In this document: positions 49,601 to 58,600 of the stretch, one piece after another
How the letters are laid out: each line of letters begins with the position of its first letter
Position numbering within the stretch: position 1 is the first letter of the stretch
Assembly: GCA_004194705.1 (NCBI GenBank)
Contig: SADC01000840.1
Location: 1-64,000, forward strand
Source of the DNA: Ditylenchus dipsaci
Lineage: Eukaryota; Nematoda; Chromadorea; Rhabditida; Anguinidae
Direction: 5' to 3'
Length of the DNA: 64,000 nt
Made by a program: the position numbers and the translations under genes
The notes under the pieces: generated by a model
What the model saw: only the letters and a program-made list of their open reading frames with translations
Databases searched by the model: none
Told to the model about the DNA's origin: nothing

Positions 49601-52600
49601 GAACTCGCAATTCAAGCTATGAAAGAGCCAAGGAGCAATACAGGGATCAAGAGCCAATGAGTCTACCGATCAGAAAGCAGCAAGTTTCAGCAAGAGAAGC
49701 ACTAAGCTATGTGGTGCAGAAGGAAAAGCAAGCAAAAGCACAGGCTGCAAGCCGAGCTAGGGCTGCCACAAGGATCCGTCTTAAAAAGCTTTTTAACCTG
49801 GTTTTACCTTTCATTTTGAAAATTCTTTCGTTTTAGTGAACCAATCAAATGAAATGCTCAGGATAGCAGAAGAAGATAAGGCCTCACAGAATCAGCTGCA
49901 ACTGGAAAAAGAAAGCAAGGCAATTCTCTCAGCCAAGCGCAAGCAAGCGATAGCTGCTAGATGGAGCAATTCAATCAAGAAGAAGACCCGAAGAGGGGAA
50001 ACAGTTGACAAGACAAGTAAATTTTCTATCTGTCAATTTTAATTCCGGACACATTCGTGTTTAGGAAGCGTCCTACCTCGTTGGAAGAGTGTCAGTGTCC
50101 AAGTCGATTCTACTAGCGTGGTCATTAGCCAATTGAACCGAGACAAAGAAGTCCTTCTCAATCGTCTGACTGAACCGAAAAAGCGGAAACCCGTAGGTCA
50201 CATCATTAGTTGTTGCTTTTACAGTGTGTGATTTTGTTAAGGACCAGCGGAAGCCTTTGCAGTTTTTAGCAAGACGTGCTTCCTTGTCTAGAATTGATGA
50301 AGTGATCACTTTCTTTCGCGGCAAAGATGGCCAGCTTCCAAGCTTTGAGAAGTACCAGCAGTTATCAGAGAAAATTCGACTTCAAATGGGTATCGTAGCT
50401 CCTGTTGAACCACCAAGTCTCAAAAAAACACTCTCTGTGGCTGAGGACATCGAAATCTTTGCAGGGGTAGTAAATAATAGTCAGCGACGTGAACTAAAAA
50501 GCAGGCTGGCACAGGTTTTTACAGGTTTCGAAGTTGTTTTCAATTAAAAGAAACATGATTTAGAAGAACATCAATGTCTTTGCTCCAACTCATCGAGTAG
50601 ACAACCAGCTGAAAAGGTTCGCTGAAGAGCTGAAATAAATGCATGTAGCAAAAATGGCGTATGGTATCTTTGGTTGTCAAATATCAAGATCGTACTTGAA
50701 TATCGTCTCCTTCGTCTCCATAAAACAGGAAAGTTTGATTTTGGTGGCAAGTTTGAAGACAAAGTCTACCTAGTGTTCCTGGGTGACAAAGGCGGAAAAT
50801 CAACCAAATGTGCTATCGGAATTGGTAATGTGAAGCAGGCCAACAGTTCTGATTCTCTCCTCATGATCTCTATCTTCGATGATGATGATAGCTACGTCAA
50901 TCTCTCAAGTCCATCAGCGGTGTTCAATCAGCTCAATTTCAGTAAGATCAATGTTGGTGAAGCGGTGAAAGAAGTGAAGTGGTAAAGTGAATTAATATTT
51001 TTGCTCCTGCTATACGTTTCACGTTTAGGTATCTAACAGGAGACTTGAAATTTGTGGATACGGTTTACGGTCATCTTGGCTCAAGTGCAACTCATCCTTG
51101 TCCGATTTGCGAATGTCCTAAAATGTCGTTCAAGGAAAACAGAAAACATCCGCAAAGGACCATTTATTCATTAGAGCAGAGATTTCTGAGGTACGTGATA
51201 TCTTGAGTCTAATTCAAAGCAGTTATTGTTTATTTTTGTAGGCACACGTTCTACACCCAGGATAATTATACGTTGACTTCATCTCAAGTTACTGCACTTC
51301 GTAGAGATTGCCGCTCTGTTACGAGGATGCAGCTGTTGCCAATTGAACCTTCTAACTGCATTCCCCCGTCTCTTCATCTCATACAGGGACTTTGCCAAGA
51401 CCTTATTGAAGCCATTGAGAAAGAAGTTCCTTCGCGTATCGAACAACTTGAAGCCGTATACAAGGAGCTGAAGGCAGACAAAAAAGCTTGGCATCAACAT
51501 TTTACAGGTAATGAGAAAACATTTTGGTTATGTTCTACTCCTCTAAATTAGGCAACCACACTCGGAAGCTTCTAACAGGAAATGGACCGCAAAAAATAAC
51601 AGATGTTATTCTTGATCGTCCTTCGTGTGCTGGCTTCAAGACGCTACTAACACTCCTAGGCAAAATGCAAGCTATGGCAAAAGGTTCCTTTCTCTCAGAT
51701 GCTGAAATTGCAAAATTCAAAATGTGGTCTAAAGAGTACTTTGAAACAATGACGGTACGTCTTACATTATTTATCTAGCTAGCGTATAAAAACTGTCTCC
51801 CTAGACTTGCTTTCCTCAAATGCCAGTCACTCCAAAGTGCCACATTCTTCGCCAACACGTTAGTGAGTTCATGGATAAGCATTGTTTTTGGGGTCTTCTG
51901 TCTGAGCAGTCAATAGAAGCCTTGCACTGCAAAGTTAATGGTGATGAAATGAGGCTTTCCTGCATGCGTGAAAGAATGAAAACACTCAAGAAAATATTGA
52001 AAGACTCTTTTGTGAGAAACATTTTGTTTGATGTGAAAGTTTTTGATTTGTAATTGTCCAGGTTTGCAATAAATTTGTCTAAATTCAAGCAAAGTATCTG
52101 AAAGCTAAAAATTGTTTAGAAAACGCAGAAAAAGTTTTTTTGAAATTCTTGGCGTTTTGTTTATTTTTAAATGCACTAGAATGCAGTTTTTGAGGGGCCG
52201 TGACAGATGTGATCGTAATCTGCTGGATCATTAATAAACTTGCTTGCTTCCATGTTGAATTTCATCGTGGGGATCTTTAGCCGTGTGCCATCCGCTCGCT
52301 TCTTGGACGACATCCAGAGCAGCTATAATAAGAAAGCTCAATTCCTTCCTTGATAGATGTTATTCCACTCTTTGTCCAAACATAGCATCCAAGTCCATCT
52401 TCGGTATAAGTGATTGGCGCCGCTCTTGCTCCGATCCTCTGTGAGTGAACCAATTGGACGTTAGCCATTCTACTAATTATTTCGAAACATAAATTTGGTT
52501 AAAATATAACGGCTACGGCCAGAAAAATAGAAACAAAAAAATATTCACAAATTTCAGAAAATGATGAATATATCAGAAAAAAGTGTAACGAGTCGCTGTA

Positions 52601-55600
52601 GCGAGTCGCTGTAACGACTCGCGAGTGTAACGAGTCGCTGTAACGAGTCACAATTTGTAACGAGTTTCTGTTATACCGTCCTAAATATCGTAAGGACTTC
52701 GATTTTGTCGATCGTTTTTCAAATAAAAATAATTTTGCCAAAAATAGGGGCCGTTATATCGAGTACCCGCCGATCTTTTCGGCAAAATGATTTTTTATTT
52801 GAAAAACGATCGGCAAAATCGAAATCAATACAATATTTAGGACTAGACTAGGCAAAGACAACTCGCAAAACAATTCGAAAATCAGGGTAAAAAAGTGTCG
52901 GACCCTAGGCGGGAACGAACTTAAGGTGGGGGCCGTTATATCGAGGGTTGACTGTACCTTTATTTATTTTTTGTCTATTTGATATAATTTTTCAATCAAC
53001 TCTTGATTATGTACGTACCAAAACGTAACGCAGATTCTCAGCTACATTTTTCTATATAGTATGCATGTGATTAATACGCAAAATTGGGTCAAAGGGCAAA
53101 AAATAATTAATGGCTCTATCACAATTGTAGGTGTAAATGTAAGTGTTGATATAAATGTCAGTGTAAATATAAGAGGTTGGTCAGAGTTGTGGACAACATT
53201 TTGCAGACGCAACGCTTGCGGACCAAATTTTGCGGACGAAAACTTGCGGACAAAGATTTGCGGACGAGACTTTGCGGACCAAATTTCGCGGATGCAACAT
53301 TGGCGGACGAACATTTGCGGATCGACTTTTGCGGATAAACCGAAGTTTGGCAGAAAAGGAGCGGAAAAAAGAAGGTATCTCAAGTCGGAGTGAAGGATGA
53401 CAGCATTAAAAACTAAGTTAGTCGAACCTGTGACTTAGGCGATGCTTATATGAAGTTAGCAAATTCTCGTCCGCAAATGTTTGTCCGCAAATCTTGCATC
53501 CGCAAGGTTTGATCCGCAAAAGTTGAGGCGCAAAACCTCATCCGCAAAGCTTTGTCCGCAATAGAGTTGGGTTAATTACCGGTCATAATCTTTCGCGGTA
53601 ATTTTTTCGGTCATATTCTGGTCATAAGCTTTTTTTTATCATATCAAAGAAAATTTATCGCTTAATCTCTGTTATGGCTTCAAGGCCGTCTTTCTTGCAC
53701 TCCTAAGCAAACCTTATCAGTACCCTCAAATACTTGTAGGCATTAACTAAACTTCAAATGCTTTTCTATATCCAGCTACCATCCAGTACACTCTACCTTG
53801 GTCACCCAACGCGAAAAGTCAAAATTTAGTAAAAAAAATATTGTCTTCCTCCACCTGAAAACATGTTTTCTTCACGTTTCAGGCCCTGAAATACACAAAA
53901 AAGTGTTTCGAACTCTTTTTTGGAGGAGTTGGTGGACCGAACTCCGGCCCGATTTCCTGCTTGTTGAAAAAGAATATGACCCATTTTTCATTACCCGGTC
54001 ATAATCTAGATTATGACCGGTAATATTACCATTGCCCAACTCTAGTCCGCAATAATCACGTCCGGAAACACGCATCCGCAAAATGTTGTCCGCAATTCTG
54101 GCCAACCCAATATAAGATGTCTTCACAATACCAAAAACATTTACATTAACACTTACATTTACACTCACGCCTCCAAAATACGAATGTAAATGAAAATTTT
54201 CGATTTGTTCTAACTCTTATTTCCAAAAGTCAGTTCTTTTACTCACATACCAATTTTTTGAGTTTTTATAACTAGAATTGAATTCTTCGTCACTAATAAA
54301 GCACTTTTAGTATTCTCTAAAAATAATTGCATTTAATTTTCATTTACATTTACATTCGTATTGTGAAGGGGTAAGTGTAAGTGTAAATTTCAATGTAAGT
54401 GTAAATGTAAGGGGTGTTCACAATACCAAAAACATTTACACTTATACTTACAATTGTGATAGAGCCATAAGAGAATTATGGATTCTGAGTAAGTAATATA
54501 TTAGAGGAAACACGGTATTTCCATCATTTATTTATATTTTAGGCTAAATTAGAAAAACAGCTCCAATCCTCAAGTGCAAGGATCCAAGAAATTGATTGTG
54601 ATAAAAGAGAAGAGCTCTCAGCCTATGAGCCTAAAGATTACCAAGAGATGAAAGTATTAAATGTCGAACTCCAGAAAACAGTGGAGCAACTTCGGGAGAA
54701 GCTCAGCCAACTTTCCTTGCCCGGAAAGATATCTGTATCATCAGGTATATTGTATATGAATTCAAACATTGAAAGTAAATCGACAATAGAATATCTATTA
54801 CAGATACAATTGACCCCACGGAAGAATATACAGAAGTGCCTCAAATTTATTTTCAAAATAGTTTTGAGACCGAGAGACGGCTCAGTCTAGACAAATTATC
54901 TGGTCCTTCTAATGTAGTTGCCGTAGAAAGCGAGGAACCAGAAGAAAGCGGTATTTTTTTAGATTTTTTAAACAGTAGCGTTTCTAACGTATGGTATTTA
55001 AGGTAGCAGTTACGATAACAATGAGCTCAATAATCCTCCAGATTCCCACCCTCCTTCGAGAAGAGCACATTTTGCTGCAGAAGATTCTTTAGAAACCAAT
55101 CCAGTGCCAAATTACGAGCCAGAGAATATATCTTCACCAACAGCACATTTGAATCAGCAGAGAAACAAAAGAGACATTAGCAGAGAAGAACAGGGCAATC
55201 AAATATCCAGGCCTAGTCTGGCCGACAATGACTTGGTGGACAGTGAGGAAGTGGATGGCATGACCTTACTCAAAACTACTGATCCAACAGAGCAAGGTTA
55301 GAGCTTTGAACAGTTTAAAATTTATTCATGATTTACAGAAAGAGCAGCGAGTACCCACTCCAAAGACAGCATGCAAGCCAGAGAAGAATTCTACAGAGAC
55401 TTGCAACTAGGCGTCCAAGCCCTTTCTTTTGATAAAAATATGTTAGGAAAATCTCCGGAAGAAGGCCTAGATGAAGAGGAGGAGGAGGAAGGACGAAGGT
55501 TGGTTTGAATGGTGCGTAGGCGTTTGGCCACTTGTGTGACATTTTTGGCGTTCTGCCCTATCTTCTGTTTTTGCTACTCAGGCTATGTCCCCAATGAGTG

Positions 55601-58600
55601 AGCGATTTTTTTTGGCTTGTTTAGGCGGGAACGGCCATAGATTTTTTTCTTGGCCTATTTTTTTTCTGTTAGTACCATTTTTTATAGCTAAGATTCAGGG
55701 ATACAAACTAAGGATTTTTCCAGCCGCGTATGAAACATGGACAAAATCTGCTCGGACCGAAATCTTCTCGGGGACAAAATCTGTTCGGCCAAAATCTGCT
55801 CAGACCGAAACCTGCTCGGCCAAAATCTTCTCGACCACAACTTTCAAAATTCTCTTCAATGATACTCATAGTGGTTACACCCTTAGTAGTTACACTCTCA
55901 GTGGTCTTCATCGGATATCAATGGTCCTGATCTACTATCAGTACCCAGGTGGCTCAATCCGGATGGTAATATGCGGGTACCCACATGGACAGATTAACTC
56001 TTAATGCACAGGTGGTCTGATGCAAGTGGTATCATTTGGTGACAAAAAGTGCTGTTGTATATAAAATCGAGTGTGACAATTCCTATTTGACAGGACCGGT
56101 ATATTCTCCTGGTCCAGGTGAATATTTAGCTGAACTGAAATTTGCCAAAATAAAGAAGCTACTTATTCTGACGTTAAATCATCTGAAGAATCGACTTTGA
56201 TCAGACCGAAATCGTGATTTGATCGAAAATCAGGGGTGAGAGGTAGATAATTTCAATACCAAAACTGCAATTTTCGTACCTAAACTCCGAAAGCCGAGGT
56301 AGGTATGTCCTAGGGAAGGTGGATCACGTCGTGGTCCACCATGTGGGTACCCGCATATTAAATTCGCCAACGGTAAATTCGCCAACAGGTAAAGTGGTCC
56401 ACCTGTCTGTGGTTAACCTGTAAAGTGGTCCACCTGTCTGGCCTAAGAGAAGTAAAGTTAATCAAAACAAACTGGCCCACACACAAATTGATCTACAATT
56501 TTCAAATTCGTGCATTTTGAACATTTTTACGGGAATTTAAATTTTTTAGTCTAAAATAACAAAAACAGGTGTTCGTCCACGTTGTCCCTGAACAAGATTT
56601 TGCTAATATAGCGGTTCACCTTGCACCAAACCCAGTTCAGGAGTAGTGTACCGTAGGATGATTTTGTCCCGAGAAGATTTCGGTCCGAGCAAATTTCGGC
56701 CGAGCAGATATTGTCCCATCTTGGCGCGAGCAGATTTTGTACACGAGAGTAAGGAAGCTAACCAAAATGATACGTACTTAGTTTTATATAGCCTGAGTGC
56801 TTTATATAGCCCACGCGTTTAGTGACTTTCTAAAGTCAGAATTTCATGGGGATCAAGATAGAAATTTTTACACACCAAATTCACTTCATAAAAGCAAGGT
56901 AGCCAGCGAAGGTTTGACCCGGGAAGAAATGAGTACTATTGAGGGGTAGGATTTTGGTATTATTTTTGAACTAACGTTTTTTGCAATTTTAATTTACATG
57001 ATCATTTGCAACCATATACTGAAAATGACACCAAGAAGCTAAGCTACATTTTCGATATAAGGTTTTAAATGATAATGTAAATTGAAATTGCGAAAAAACG
57101 TCCATTCCAAAAAGAATACAGAAGAGTTCTAAGACAGCCGGCTGAATTTAACCTGACCCTCACCACTCAGGTAAACCTGACTCCCACCAGTCAATTCAGC
57201 TTGGAAGACCAAAGCAATTTTTTTAAAGCTCAAAAACAATTTGAAAAAATATAAAAAAGGTTTTTCGAATTTCGATCATGGCTCGAGTTTGTTTTTTCTT
57301 TGTATAATACATCTTGATTTCTGTATGATCTGTATGATAGCTCAAGTGAAAGCCCAAAACCATGGCTACATTTTCGTATAAAAAACGTGTGACTTGTTAA
57401 AAAAAATCGGAAAATATCAACCAAATCAGTCAACGAAAAGGGCTCTAGGTAAATTTGCCAACAGTAAATTCGCCAACAGGTAAATTCGCCAACAATTTTT
57501 TAAGGTTACAGGTTCGAATCCCAGTGGTGGCAAACTTTATTTATTTTCATTAAGTTCATTTAAAAGGGCCAGGAAGTGGGTAGGAAAACTACCTGGCACC
57601 TTTTCCAAACAGGAATTCACTTCTGAGTAGATAATCATCTCCCCAGCTGGTCCAGTTCCAATGGTGTTAATCCATTTTTACTAGTTAGGATCTACTTTGA
57701 ATTATCTAAATCCAACTTTATATGTACCGATATACCCTCGGTCATCAAGGTTCGTCTTCAATGGTCTTAATCAACATCCAATGGTTTACATGTTGTTGTA
57801 ATCGGACAAGGGGCTGGCCGCTTCGCGGCCAAGACCAGTACATGCACGAGGGTAAGATAATCAATATTGGATACGTGTACCACAATAAATAAACCTGGCG
57901 TGCGGTCAATTCATCCACAGGTCAAAAAAGGAATATAATAGACTCTTCTCCGTACAGAATTTTAGCAAACAAAGTAAAAAACGACCCTAGTAGCGAATAC
58001 CACCAACCCCCCCCCCTAAATTTTCCCTTCTAAAACTTAAGTAAAGAGTACCCAAATACATGTCCCAGGCCCCAGAAAAAGTGCGTAAGACATTTATTAG
58101 TCACAACTTCCATACGCTGGCTTACCCCGAAGCCTAAGGGCTAAGCCTAAACTTGTTGTTTGCAAGGGTAGTTACAGCAGTTTTTAAAGGTCGGATGCTT
58201 GGGGGGGGGGGGGGTATTCGCTACTAGCGCCGAAAAATATAAAGAGATGTTGGCGAATTTACCTGTTGGCGAATTCACCTGTTGGCGAATTTACCGTTGG
58301 CGAATTTACCGTTGGCGAATTTACTGTTGGCGAATTTACCGTCGCCCTCTGCAAACAGCATCCTCACTCTGAGTGTTCACAATGCTGTTGCGGGTGCTGT
58401 TTGCGGATGCTGTTTGTGGAGGCTGACTGCGGATGCTGCCCCCTCATTATGAACAGAGTGTGGAGGCTAAAACAGATTGCGGGGGCTCTTTGAGGAGTCT
58501 GATTGAGGATGCTGCCTCCTCATTGTGTTTTCGCCTTCAGTGAGCAGCCTGTTTTAGCATCCGCAAACACCCTCCTCATTGTGTATGCGCCTTAAGTTAA

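Larger units (their letters stand above)
47503..52468 (-). pseudogene. MULE transposase with N-terminal FLYWCH-like finger, split by a Chapaev-like insertion
   Basis: The - strand gene starts MANVQLVHSQRIGARAA at 52468 and reads into a finger-like part (CYVWTKSG, SYYSCSGC). A one-base loss near 52307 breaks the frame before LKIPTMKFNMEASKF. The coding exon is cut at 52203 by a 3.2-kb insertion and resumes at 48974, giving YDHIC|TAISRNQ when the insert is removed. Downstream exons encode ESALYRAKVKKHPNIRTY, then the catalytic-region text IPDEDMLIGIINAISY...FPGVLLKLCSFHAKQGLYRK, whose acidic residues and C..H correspond to the conserved MULE core. Later exons give LHYFQNTWL, EGMLHGETYQRKMSKYLKRV and an acidic tail ending ENILLF. 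A second frameshift lies near 47945. Introns are mostly 43-65 nt. The copy cannot make a complete protein. Confidence 0.75.
46189..52686. mobile_element. 6.48-kb Mutator-like element, 9-bp target duplication GTCCTAAAT
   Basis: The element (46198-52677) is flanked by direct GTCCTAAAT repeats (46189-46197, 52678-52686). The termini share ACTCGTTACAAATTGTGACT, followed inward by further CGACTCGTTACA units; the outermost 13 bases match poorly. A 9-bp duplication and a gene with MULE and FLYWCH-like features place it in the Mutator superfamily. It has itself received a Chapaev-like element and a C-tract foldback. Confidence 0.85.
46078..52956. mobile_element. Pogo-like element (TA duplication) split by a large nested insertion
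   Basis: Left end CAGTCAACCCTCGATATAATG at 46080, right end TTATATCGAGGGTTGACTG at 52954, flanked by TA on both sides. The halves match the intact 408-bp copy at 59827-60234 (AAGTTCGTTCCC.CCTAGGG, AACGATCGGCAAAATCG). Without the insert the element would be about 390 bp. It lies in the FHA-gene intron between exons 15 and 16. Confidence 0.85.
53112..54466. mobile_element. Element with GTAAGTGTAAATG repeats, host to two nested insertions
   Basis: Ends GGCTCTATCACAATTGTA / TACAATTGTGATAGAGCC with subterminal GTGTAAATGTAAG arrays on both sides. A second set of end-like sequences at 54120-54180 and 54340-54440 suggests that related copies have joined. It contains the GCGGAC element at 53175-54108. 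No clear target duplication was found. Confidence 0.65.
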
